Shown here: positions 30,089 through 37,277 of the stretch, piece by piece
Numbering within the stretch: the stretch's first letter is position 1
How the letters are laid out: every line of letters starts with the position of its first letter
NCBI RefSeq assembly: GCF_001553785.1
Contig: NZ_LOJP01000001.1
Coordinates: 5,104,238-5,145,550, forward strand
Origin: Actinoplanes sp. TFC3
GTDB taxonomy: Bacteria > Actinomycetota > Actinomycetes > Mycobacteriales > Micromonosporaceae
DNA length: 41,313 bases
Reading direction: 5' to 3'
Notes under the pieces: generated by a model
The model's database searches: none
Told to the model about the DNA's origin: nothing
The model's input: the letters and a program-made list of their open reading frames with translations, nothing else
Translations under genes and position numbers: made by a program

Positions 30089-31395
30089 GCTTGCTTCTCC
30101 AGCAGGTCACGCAGCACGCCGAGCCCTCGATGCACCTCCACAAAACTGGTGCTCAGCGGGGCCGGGCCGATCCGCAGGCCGTCCGGGCGCCGGTAGTCGG
30201 GGATGACGCCGCGATCCCACAACGGTGCAAGCAGGTCTTCGAACCCTGGCCGGTTCAGCGTTACGTGGCCGCCTCGGCGGGCAGCTTCGCGGGGGCCTGC
30301 AACTTCCACACCGAGGGGTGCAAGCCAGCGGTCGGCGAGCAGCAAGACGTAGTCGGTCAGTTGCAAGGATTTGTGGCGGACTGTTTCGATGCCGGCCGAC
30401 TGGAGCATGTCGAGGTTGGCGTCGAGCGGGACCATCGCCAGGATTGGGGGCGTGCCGCTGAGCATGGCGCGGATTCCGGCCGCCGGTTCATGGCCGGGTC
30501 CCATCTCGAACGAGGCCCGGTGGCCCATCCAGCCTTGGATCGGTTGGCGCAGCGTGGGTTGCAAATCCTTGCGGACGTACGCAAAAGCCGGTGCTCCCGG
30601 CCCTCCGTTCAAGTACTTATAGGTGCAACCGGCCGCCAGATCCACGCCCCATTCGTCCAGGCGCACCGGAACCGAGCCGACCGAGTGCGATAGGTCCCAC
30701 AATGTGAGCGCCCCGGCGTCGTGCGCGATCTCGTTGATGGCGGCAACGTCGGCGAGCCAGCCCGAGCGGTACGCGACGTGGCTGAACAGCACCAGCGCGG
30801 TGCCCGGGGACACGGCCTCCGCGACCTGCTCGGGGGTGATTCCGGAGACCGGGTCGGTGGTGATCCACTGCAGCGTGAGCCCACGTTCGGCGGCGATACC
30901 CTCGAGAACGTACCGATCAGTCGGGAAATTGTCGGTGTCCGCCACAATTGTCGTGCGACCGGGGCGGGCGTCGACGGCTGCGCGGGCGAGTTTGTAGAGC
31001 AGCACGGTCGTCGAATCGCCGACAATGGTCTGGCCGGGCGCCGCACCGAGAGCCACTTCGCCGAGCCGATCGCCGAGCCGCTGCGGCCAATCGAGCCAGC
31101 CGTCGGTCCACCCCCGGATGAGCCGCCCGGCCCACTGCTCGCGCACGAAATCATCGATCCGCGTGGCGGTCGCGCGCAGCGGCCGTCCCAGCGAATTCCC
31201 ATCCAGGTACGAGATGACGTCGGCATTGCCGGCCGTCAGGAACTGATTGCGCAGGTCAGCCAGGGGGTCGCCCGCGTCGAGTTCCTCGGCATGGCGCAGC
31301 AAATCGTCATCCTCGGCGCGGCGCGGCGAAACGATTTCTTCGGCGTGGCACGGCGGGCCGGTCTCTTCGGGGTGGCGCGGCAGGTCTTCAGTCAC
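30085..31395 (-). CDS. kynU: Kynureninase
   Basis: A 436-residue PLP enzyme that cleaves kynurenine (or 3-hydroxykynurenine) to anthranilate (or its 3-hydroxy form) and alanine in tryptophan breakdown. Motifs: YLDGNSLGRP (residues 63-72), DNFPTDRYV, FSHVAYRSG, WDLSHSVGSVPV, and the PLP-binding CTYKYLNGGPG with Lys260. The C-terminal RIGPAPLSTSF is present too. The native start is normally near ELDAGDPLADLR (residue 38), so residues 1-37 are an extension. It contains four 9-residue repeats (5-40). The GTG at 31395 has GAGGAAC five bases upstream, so the extension is probably translated. It lies between ychJ (9 bp upstream) and the amidohydrolase. Confidence 0.93.
   Translation of the reverse strand: MTEDLPRHPEETGPPCHAEEIVSPRRAEDDDLLRHAEELDAGDPLADLRNQFLTAGNADVISYLDGNSLGRPLRATATRIDDFVREQWAGRLIRGWTDGWLDWPQRLGDRLGEVALGAAPGQTIVGDSTTVLLYKLARAAVDARPGRTTIVADTDNFPTDRYVLEGIAAERGLTLQWITTDPVSGITPEQVAEAVSPGTALVLFSHVAYRSGWLADVAAINEIAHDAGALTLWDLSHSVGSVPVRLDEWGVDLAAGCTYKYLNGGPGAPAFAYVRKDLQPTLRQPIQGWMGHRASFEMGPGHEPAAGIRAMLSGTPPILAMVPLDANLDMLQSAGIETVRHKSLQLTDYVLLLADRWLAPLGVEVAGPREAARRGGHVTLNRPGFEDLLAPLWDRGVIPDYRRPDGLRIGPAPLSTSFVEVHRGLGVLRDLLEKQA
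31276..31383 (-). repeat. Four 27-bp repeats in the kynureninase N-terminus
   Basis: Within kynU, codons 5-40 form four 9-residue units: LPRHPEETG, PPCHAEEIV, SPRRAEDDD and LLRHAEELD. The last is the normal kynureninase start segment (HAEELDAGDP). The repeat is in frame and adds about 27 residues to the protein, presumably by duplication of the first native segment. Confidence 0.8.
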
Positions 31396-31404
31396 GAGGG
31401 TTCC

Positions 31405-31788
31405 TCAAGCGGTGGAAGGGATGGGGCCCCAGTAGACCCAGCGACCGTCGTGGCGTACGAAGCGACTGCGTTCGTGCATGTCGCCGGGTTTGCCGCCGTC
31501 GCGGTAGCGGGCCTGGAACTCGACCGTTCCCTCGGCATCGAACAGCCCGCCGCCGCTGCTGTCCAGAATTTTCAGTCCGACCCAGCGAAGTTGCGGGTCG
31601 GACGCTACCGAAGCCGGCCGGGTTTCGGGATGCCAGGAGGTCCGCAAGTAGTCCGTCTCATCCATCGCGAACGCCGAGTATCGCGAGCGCATCAACGCCT
31701 CGGCGGTCGCGGGGGCCTGACCTTCGTGAGCCGGGCCGCAGCATTCCTCGTACGGAAGCCCGTAGCCGCATGGGCAAAGTGACGCCAT
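31405..31788 (-). CDS. ychJ: YchJ family (UPF0225) protein with SEC-C zinc motif
   Basis: A 127-residue protein. The N-terminal CPCGYGLPYEECCGP is a zinc-binding SEC-C-type motif (Cys-x-Cys-x8-Cys-Cys), followed by APATAEALMRSRYSAFA. The body has the NTF2-like family signature DYLRTSWHPETRP, VEFQARYR and HERSRFVRHDGRWVYWG. The start at 31788 (MASLCPCG) is placed on the zinc motif; the upstream ATG at 31806 would add six residues. The family is of uncertain biochemical role. It begins the leftward set with kynU, whose ribosome site sits at its stop codon, and the amidohydrolase. Confidence 0.85.
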   Translation of the reverse strand: MASLCPCGYGLPYEECCGPAHEGQAPATAEALMRSRYSAFAMDETDYLRTSWHPETRPASVASDPQLRWVGLKILDSSGGGLFDAEGTVEFQARYRDGGKPGDMHERSRFVRHDGRWVYWGPIPSTA

Positions 31789-31830
31789 CCGTCTATTCTT
31801 CCGCAACCGCCGCCGCGCGCCGACTCCGCC

Positions 31831-32307
31831 TTACTGAGCGCTCTGCTGTTCCACCACGATGCCGCTGATTACTTGCTGGCAGCGGTCCAGTTCTTCGATG
31901 AGGGTCTGCATCTCCTCGATCGCGGCTACCGCGTTGCGCGTACCCTCGCGGATGCCACCCACCTGACCACCGATCTCGCTGGTGGCGGTCGCGGTCTCGT
32001 TCGCCAGGTCCTTGACCTCGCTGGCCACCACGGCGAATCCGCGCCCCGCTTCGCCCGCGCGGGCCGCCTCGATCGTGGCGTTGAGCGCGAGCAGGTTGGT
32101 CTGCTTGGCGATGGTGGCGATGAGCTGGACCACCTTGCCGATCTCGGTGCTGCTCGCTTCAAGCTTCTGAATCACCGCGACGGCAGTCTCCGCGGCGCGC
32201 ACCGCAGAGCGGGTGGCCGTGGCCATGTCGCTGCTGACGTCGGCGAGCCGGTACACCGAGTCGCGGTGGCCGGTGTCCCAAGAATCGGTCATCGTGTTCA
32301 GCCCCAT
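31831..32307 (-). CDS. Short stand-alone chemoreceptor signalling domain
   Basis: A 158-residue protein starting at MGLNTMTDSWD (ATG 32305-32307); an ATG at 32292 is also possible. It contains almost only the cytoplasmic chemoreceptor hairpin tip: KVVQLIATIAKQTNLLALNA, TIEAARAGEAGRGFAVVASE and VKDLANETATATSEIGGQVG. It ends GIVVEQQSAQ, where full receptors continue with a further long helix. No transmembrane segment, ligand domain or HAMP domain is encoded. Such a protein could dock with CheA/CheW as a soluble receptor fragment or be a leftover of a larger gene. No che gene lies in the window. Frame and codons look normal, so I call it a gene with doubt about function. Confidence 0.72.
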   Translation of the reverse strand: MGLNTMTDSWDTGHRDSVYRLADVSSDMATATRSAVRAAETAVAVIQKLEASSTEIGKVVQLIATIAKQTNLLALNATIEAARAGEAGRGFAVVASEVKDLANETATATSEIGGQVGGIREGTRNAVAAIEEMQTLIEELDRCQQVISGIVVEQQSAQ

Positions 32308-32394
32308 CACTTCACTGGTCGTTTCTCCACCATCACATCCCGGACGGGGTACTCGGGTCATTTCGGGCGGGATCGCAAAGGCGATCACGGATCG

Positions 32395-32445
32395 GTCAGG
32401 TGTTGAAAGTGGCGGTTCAGTTTTTTCATAAATCTGACGTAAGAT
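32395..32445. promoter_or_regulatory. Promoter zone before the LacI gene
   Basis: Between the chemoreceptor-domain gene (start 32307) and the lacI-type gene (start 32592) is 284 bp without a clear gene. It has one AT-rich island (GTTCAGTTTTTTCATAAATC, 32415-32434) followed by TAAGAT (32440-32445), a TANNNT -10 candidate for the rightward gene. This would give a leader of about 140 bases. The minus strand has TATGAA as a possible -10 box for the leftward gene. Confidence 0.4.
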
Positions 32446-32591
32446 TCCGAGGTTGGGGTGCTGGGGTGCCTGTGGGAGGTGACCGGCGGCTTGAGAGGGT
32501 GCGGGTGAGCACACGGCTTGAGGCGCGGCAGTTGGGCCGCGCAAGAGGAGGCTTGAGGTGTGAGCGGGCGATCGGGTGAGGGGGCGGGGAC

Positions 32592-33572
32592 GTGAGCAAG
32601 CGGCTGGCCGAGGTGGCCAAGAAGGCGGGCGTCAGCGAGGCCACGGTGAGCCGGGTGCTCAACGGGCGCGCCGGGGTTTCCGAGGCGACGCGGGCTTCCG
32701 TTCTTACCGCTCTTGATGTACTTGGCTACGAGCGGCCGACCAAGTTGCGGGGGGAACGCGGCCGGTTGGTTGGGCTCGTACTCCCGGAATTGCAGAATCC
32801 CATCTTTCCCGCGCTGGCCGAAGTGGTGACTGCATCGCTGGCTCAGCGCGGCTTCACGCCGGCGTTGTGTGCGCGCACGATCGGTGGAGTGCCCGAGCGG
32901 GACTACATCGAGATGCTGCTCGACCATCAGGTTTCCGGGGTGGTGTTCGCCGGTGGTTCCTATGCGCTGGCGGAGGCCGAGCATGGGCATTACCGGCTAC
33001 TGCAGGATCGCCGGATGCCGGTGGTGATGGTCAATGGCGGGGTCACGGATCTGGGCTTCCCGCATATTTCGACAGACGATGCGGTTGCGGTCGAGCAGGC
33101 GTACGGCCATCTGCTCTCCTTGGGTCATCAGCGGATCGGAATGGTGCTCGGACCGGAGGACCATGTGCCGTCACGCCGCAAACTTGCTGCAGCTTCCATC
33201 AAGGAAGATGCCATTGAGCGTACGAATTTTTCGATGGAAAGCGCTCGTCTTGCGGCGTCTCGTCTGATTCAGCGCGGGGTGACCGGTCTCATTTGTGCCA
33301 GCGACGTGCTCGCGCTGGGCTCGATCCGGGCGGCGCGGCGGCTGGGATTGGACGTGCCGGACGACATCTCCGTCGTTGGCTTCGACGACAGCGCGCTGAT
33401 GACCTGCACCGACCCACCGCTGACCACGGTGCGTCAGCCGATCGAGCTGATGGGCCAGGCCGCCGTGGACGTGCTCGTCAACCAGATTGAAGGCGCCGCC
33501 GCGACCACCGACGAGCTGCTGTTCGAGCCGGAACTGGTGGTGCGGGGATCGACGGGACCGGCTCCGCGCTGA
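32592..33572 (+). CDS. LacI family transcriptional regulator
   Basis: A 326-residue regulator starting at GTG 32592 with GGGGCGGGGAC upstream. The N-terminal helix-turn-helix is complete: RLAEVAKKAGVSEATVSRVL, then NGRAGVSEATRASVLTALDV. The hinge has GYERPTKLRGERGRLVGLVL. The periplasmic-binding-like core (60-326) has PELQNPIFPALAEV, DHQVSGVVFAGG, GFPHISTDDAVAVEQAYGHL, GLICASDVLALGSIRAARRL and GFDDSALMTCTDPPLTTVRQ. It sits ahead of an ABC sugar importer and an alpha-glucosidase, so control of that operon is the natural role, with a glucoside as inducer. A dyad operator candidate overlaps the importer promoter (33919-33947). Confidence 0.92.
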   Translation: MSKRLAEVAKKAGVSEATVSRVLNGRAGVSEATRASVLTALDVLGYERPTKLRGERGRLVGLVLPELQNPIFPALAEVVTASLAQRGFTPALCARTIGGVPERDYIEMLLDHQVSGVVFAGGSYALAEAEHGHYRLLQDRRMPVVMVNGGVTDLGFPHISTDDAVAVEQAYGHLLSLGHQRIGMVLGPEDHVPSRRKLAAASIKEDAIERTNFSMESARLAASRLIQRGVTGLICASDVLALGSIRAARRLGLDVPDDISVVGFDDSALMTCTDPPLTTVRQPIELMGQAAVDVLVNQIEGAAATTDELLFEPELVVRGSTGPAPR

Positions 33573-33635
33573 GAGCTGAGTTCCGGCGGTGTCGTAAGTC
33601 CTGACGGTGAGAGAAGTCCACCGAGGAGGACAACC

Positions 33636-33785
33636 ACGACGAACATTCCGCCCATCGTCGACCTCTCCACCTGGCAGGCGGCGCGCGATGAGCTGCTGCT
33701 GCGCGAAAAGGCCCATACCCATGATGGCGACGCGATTGCGGCGGTTCGGCCGCCCGCCCGCCGCCGGGCTCCAAACAGCTCTTGA
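33636..33785 (+). pseudogene. DUF899 (thioredoxin-like) N-terminal remnant
   Basis: A 49-codon frame reads TTNIPPIVDLSTWQAARDEL, LLREKAHTHDGDAIAAVRPP, then ARRRAPNSS and a stop at 33783-33785. The first 35 residues match the start of DUF899 thioredoxin-like proteins (PPIVDxxTWQxxRDxLxxREKAHTxxGDAIAAxRR). The rest, over 150 residues, is missing; after the ARR segment the frame is lost. A strong GAGGAGGA (33623-33630) precedes, but the codon at the expected start is ACG (33636), as if an ATG had mutated. It is followed by a terminator. Homology is from memory. Confidence 0.72.
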
Positions 33786-33831
33786 CCAGGCTCGAAGCAC
33801 CGGTAAGGACCTCAGCGAAGCACCGACCGAG

Positions 33832-33861
33832 GGGACAGGCCACCCGGCCTGTCCCTTCTTT
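33832..33861 (+). terminator. Rho-independent terminator
   Basis: GGGACAGGCC (33832-33841), loop ACCC and GGCCTGTCCC (33846-33855) form a perfect 10-bp stem, followed by TTCTTT. It is the only hairpin with a U-rich tail that I found. It separates the LacI gene and the DUF899 remnant from the importer promoter. Confidence 0.85.
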
Positions 33862-33913
33862 GCGGTCACAGTCGCGTTTTTTCTACCTTCAGTCGAGTTC
33901 TTGCGCGACCTCG

Positions 33914-33947
33914 TTGGACTTTGTATCGTCACCGCTACGAAACAAAG
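33914..33947 (+). promoter_or_regulatory. Importer promoter overlapped by a LacI-type dyad
   Basis: TTGGAC (33914-33919) and TACGAA (33936-33941) have a 16-bp spacer, so they are a plausible -35/-10 pair 43 bp before the ATG. CTTTGTATCGTC (33919-33930) and TACGAAACAAAG (33936-33947) form an inverted repeat with 10 of 12 matches around a 5-base centre. Binding there would block both boxes, as expected of a LacI-family repressor. Confidence 0.55.
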
Positions 33948-33983
33948 CACGAGACCTGCGTCACATAGAAGGGCTGAACCCCC

Positions 33984-35342
33984 ATGTTGAGAACCAGGCT
34001 GCGCAGTGCTCTGGGGTTGCTGCTCGTTGCCGGGGTCGCCATGTCGGCCGCGGCCTGCGGCGGGGACGATGATGCGTCCGCGTCCAAGGACGGCAAGGTC
34101 ACGCTCGTGATCAACGGGCTGCCGCCGGCTACCGAGAAGGCCACCCACGACCGCTTCCTTGCCAACGTCGCCGAGTTCGAGAAGGCGAATCCGGACATCA
34201 AGATTGACGCCCGCGAGGGCAAGATGGACCCGCAGACATTCCCGGCGAAACTGGCCGGTGGCCAGCTCGAGGACGTCTTCTACGTCTACTTCACCGACCC
34301 GGCCAGCTTGATCGCCAAGCGCCAGGTCTCCGACATCAGCAAGTACCTCAAGGACTATCCGATCACCTCGCAGCTCAAGCCGGAGGTGCTGCGCGTCTTC
34401 CAGGACGAGGGCGGCAAGACGTACGGGTTGCCGTACAAGAACTATTCGATGGGTCTGCTCTACAACCGGGACCTGTTCAAGAAGGCCGGGCTGGATGCCG
34501 ACAATCCACCAAAGACCTGGGGGGATGTGCGCACCGCGGCGCAGAAGATCGCCGCGTTGGGTGACGGGACCGTCGGGTACGGCGACTACAGCAAGAACAA
34601 TACTGGCGGCTGGCATTACACGACTGAGCTCTACTCGCTTGGCGGCGAGGTCGCGGTAAACAACAACGGGACGTGGAAAGCGGCTTTCAACAGCCCGCAA
34701 GGCAAGCAGGTCCTGCAGCAGCTCAAGGACATGCGCTGGACCGACAACTCCATGGGTCAGAAGCAGTTGCTGGAGTGGGCCGACCTGCTGCAGCAGATGG
34801 GCTCGGGGAAGCTTGGCATGTACCTGGCAACGGCCGACAACATCCCGACAATCGTCAATCAGTACAAGGGGAAGTACGAGACGTACGGCCTCGGCCCGAT
34901 CCCCGACGGCAAGGGCACCCTGGGCGGCGGCGAGGGCTACATGTTCAAGGCTGGGCTCAGCCCCGAGAAGATCCGCGCCGGCCTCAAGTGGTTGACGTTC
35001 TGGTTCACCTCGGCGGACCGGTTCGAGGCCGAGAACAAGTGGTCCAGTGAGACCAAGCAGCCCGTTGGCCTGCCCGAACCGGCCATCTTCACCGGTGCGG
35101 CGGCCCAGACGCAGGCCACTGCGGACAAGAAGTACGCCAACGTGCCGCAGGCCAACTATGCACCGTTCACCGCGAGCATGGGCAGCATCCCGGTGAAGCT
35201 GGAGCCGCCGAACGCCCAGCCGATCTACGCGTCGCTGGACGTGGCGATGCAGAAGGTGCTCACGGACAAGAACGCCAACGTCGACCAGTTGCTGGCCGAC
35301 GCGGAAACGCAGGCCAACCAGATCCTGGCCAGCGTCAAGTGA
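33984..35342 (+). CDS. Sugar ABC transporter substrate-binding lipoprotein
   Basis: A 452-residue lipoprotein. The signal reads MLRTRLRSALGLLLVAGVAM with the lipobox SAAAC (Cys25), then a Gly/Asp linker (GGDDDASAS). The mature part is a MalE-type bilobal binding protein: KVTLVINGLPP, AEFEKANPDIKIDAREGK, FYVYFTDPASLI, GKTYGLPYKNYSMGLLYNRD, LFKKAGLDADNPPKTWGDVR and GLSPEKIRAGLKWLTFWFT. It would capture an oligosaccharide outside the membrane and deliver it to the two permeases. Its stop overlaps the first permease start (GTGA). The neighbours predict an alpha-gluco-oligosaccharide ligand. Confidence 0.92.
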   Translation: MLRTRLRSALGLLLVAGVAMSAAACGGDDDASASKDGKVTLVINGLPPATEKATHDRFLANVAEFEKANPDIKIDAREGKMDPQTFPAKLAGGQLEDVFYVYFTDPASLIAKRQVSDISKYLKDYPITSQLKPEVLRVFQDEGGKTYGLPYKNYSMGLLYNRDLFKKAGLDADNPPKTWGDVRTAAQKIAALGDGTVGYGDYSKNNTGGWHYTTELYSLGGEVAVNNNGTWKAAFNSPQGKQVLQQLKDMRWTDNSMGQKQLLEWADLLQQMGSGKLGMYLATADNIPTIVNQYKGKYETYGLGPIPDGKGTLGGGEGYMFKAGLSPEKIRAGLKWLTFWFTSADRFEAENKWSSETKQPVGLPEPAIFTGAAAQTQATADKKYANVPQANYAPFTASMGSIPVKLEPPNAQPIYASLDVAMQKVLTDKNANVDQLLADAETQANQILASVK

Positions 35343-36256
35343 CTGCTCTGTCCACAGGTGCCCGCGCGCGTGACGCGCGCGCGGGCCGCCTGCGCCGCAA
35401 GGTTTCGGAGAACCTGCTGGCGTACGTGTTCCTGGCTGCCGGCCTGGCCTGCTTCGCGCTGTTCTCCTGGTATCCGCTGGTCAAGGGTGTGATCCTCAGC
35501 TTCCAGCAGGACAACTTCGTGGTACCGCCGTACTGGGTCGGATGGGACAACTACCGGACGCTCTTTGCCGACCCGCTGTTCTGGACTGCCTGGAAGAACA
35601 CGCTTTTCTTCACCGGGTTGGCGCTGGTCTTCGGCTATGTGCTGCCGTTTTTCATCGCGGTGCTGCTCAACGAGTTCCGTCACTTCCGCGGCTACTTCCG
35701 GGTGCTGGTGTACCTGCCGGTGATGCTGCCGCCGATTGTGTCGGTGCTGCTGTGGCGTTATTTCTACGACCCGGGCAACGGGCTGTTCAACTCGATCCTG
35801 CGCAGCGTGGGCCTGCCCGAGTCGCAATGGACGCAGTCCTCGCACACCGCGATGATCTCGTTGGTCCTCGTTTCGACCTGGGCAAATCTGGGCGGTGCGA
35901 CACTGATGTACCTGGCCGCGCTGCAGGGCATTCCGGGCGAGCTCTATGAGGCTGCGGAGCTGGATGGTGCGAGCATCTGGCAGCGCTTGCGACACGTCAC
36001 TTTCCCGCAGATGCGGTTCATCATGCTGGTCCTGTTGCTGCTGCAGATCATCGCGACCATGCAGGTTTTCATCGAGCCGTACGCCCTGACCGGCACCTCG
36101 AACCCGGACACCATCACGGTGCTCGTCCTGGTCTACCGCTACGCGTTCACCGTCAACAACGACTTCGGCTTGGCCGCCGCGATGAGCGTGTTGTTGTTCG
36201 TGGTGCTCGGCGCCTTCTCGGCTGTCTATCTGCGCCTTACCCGCAATGCGGACTGA
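35339..36256 (+). CDS. Sugar ABC transporter permease (MalF type)
   Basis: A 305-residue inner-membrane permease starting at the GTG that overlaps the previous stop (4 bp). Six helices are visible. The first follows a basic N-terminus (RARDARAGRLRRKV), and the cytoplasmic EAA loop that contacts the ATPase reads ELYEAAELDGASIWQRLRHV. Typical MalF-like motifs include LVYLPVMLPPIVSVLLWRYF and ANLGGATLMYLAALQGIPGE. No ATPase gene is present in the window; actinobacterial sugar importers of this type commonly share one MsiK-like ATPase encoded elsewhere. Confidence 0.92.
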   Translation: MTALSTGARARDARAGRLRRKVSENLLAYVFLAAGLACFALFSWYPLVKGVILSFQQDNFVVPPYWVGWDNYRTLFADPLFWTAWKNTLFFTGLALVFGYVLPFFIAVLLNEFRHFRGYFRVLVYLPVMLPPIVSVLLWRYFYDPGNGLFNSILRSVGLPESQWTQSSHTAMISLVLVSTWANLGGATLMYLAALQGIPGELYEAAELDGASIWQRLRHVTFPQMRFIMLVLLLLQIIATMQVFIEPYALTGTSNPDTITVLVLVYRYAFTVNNDFGLAAAMSVLLFVVLGAFSAVYLRLTRNAD

Positions 36257-36266
36257 GGAGGTAACC

Positions 36267-37226
36267 GTGACCCTGACCGCCCCGCCGCAGACTCCCGCAT
36301 CCGCCCCACCCGTTCAGCCGGCGCCGATGAAGAATCGCAAATCCGGTGAGCCTGCTGTTCGTACCCTCATCTCGGTGGTGGATCTGCGGCGCCATCGCAA
36401 GCTCTACTTCGCCGTTCTCGGCGTGACGCTCGTCGTGTTCGCGCTGGTCTTCTTGTTCCCGCTGTACTGGATGGTCACCAGCGCGGTGAAGTCGCCCGCC
36501 GAATACGCCCAGAGTACGCCGACACTGATTCCGCAGAGCTGGCATCCGGGCACGTATGCCACGGCGTGGACCAATATGCAGATCGCGAAGTACTTCACCA
36601 ACACCGTCTTCTACGCCCTCGGCGGCTGGCTTATCTCCCTGCTCGTCGACGTGGGTGTCGCCTATGCGCTGAGCAAGCTGAAGCCCATTTTCGGACGGGT
36701 GGTGCTGGGCGGCATGCTCGCCAGCTTGATGCTGCCTCCGGCCGCTTTGCTGGTGCCCGCCTACAAAGCCGTTGCGGATGTGCCGCTGGTGCACATCAAC
36801 CTTCTGAACACCCCTTGGGCACTGTGGTTGCCCGCTGCCGCCAACGCTTTCAACGTGTACGTCCTCAAGCGCTTCTTCGACCAGATCCCCGATGATCTGC
36901 TGGACGCAGCCGCGATCGACGGTGCCGGCAAGCTGCGCCAGTTGTGGTCGATAATCCTGCCGTTGTCGCGTCCGGTGCTCGGCGTGGTTTCCATCTTCAT
37001 CATCGTCGCGTTGTGGAAAGACTTCCTCTGGCCCTTGCTGGTGTTGCAGGACCCGGATTCGCAGACGCTGAGCGTGGCGCTGAGCCGGCTGGCCAACACC
37101 AGTCAGGTGCCGCCGACCGAGTTCATGGCCGGGCTGGCCATCGCGAGCCTGCCGATGATCGTCGTCTTCCTGATCTTCCAGCGCAGCATCATCGGCGGTC
37201 TTTCCGCCGGTTCCGTCAAGGGCTGA
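36267..37226 (+). CDS. Sugar ABC transporter permease (MalG type)
   Basis: A 319-residue permease. The GTG at 36267 is chosen because GAGGAGGT lies 4 bases upstream. The ATG at 36246 lies before that site and overlaps the upstream gene's end. Six helices are present, with the EAA-type loop DDLLDAAAIDGAGKLRQLWS and the MalG phrases FPLYWMVTSAVKSPAEY, FTNTVFYALGGW, PPAALLVPAYKAV, LNTPWALWLPAAANAFNVYV and WKDFLWPLLVLQDP. The N-terminus carries a Pro-rich cytoplasmic stretch (APPQTPASAPPVQPAP). It pairs with the MalF-type permease and the lipoprotein. Confidence 0.92.
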   Translation: MTLTAPPQTPASAPPVQPAPMKNRKSGEPAVRTLISVVDLRRHRKLYFAVLGVTLVVFALVFLFPLYWMVTSAVKSPAEYAQSTPTLIPQSWHPGTYATAWTNMQIAKYFTNTVFYALGGWLISLLVDVGVAYALSKLKPIFGRVVLGGMLASLMLPPAALLVPAYKAVADVPLVHINLLNTPWALWLPAAANAFNVYVLKRFFDQIPDDLLDAAAIDGAGKLRQLWSIILPLSRPVLGVVSIFIIVALWKDFLWPLLVLQDPDSQTLSVALSRLANTSQVPPTEFMAGLAIASLPMIVVFLIFQRSIIGGLSAGSVKG

Positions 37227-37277
37227 CCGGTCCGCCGGTCTCTCGGGCTGACGCTCGTCAACAGAAAGCAGGTCGAA

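Noticed and set aside
33607..33990. 127-residue frame overlapping the DUF899 remnant
   Set aside because: It is in a different frame from the recognisable DUF899 residues and crosses the terminator at 33832-33861.
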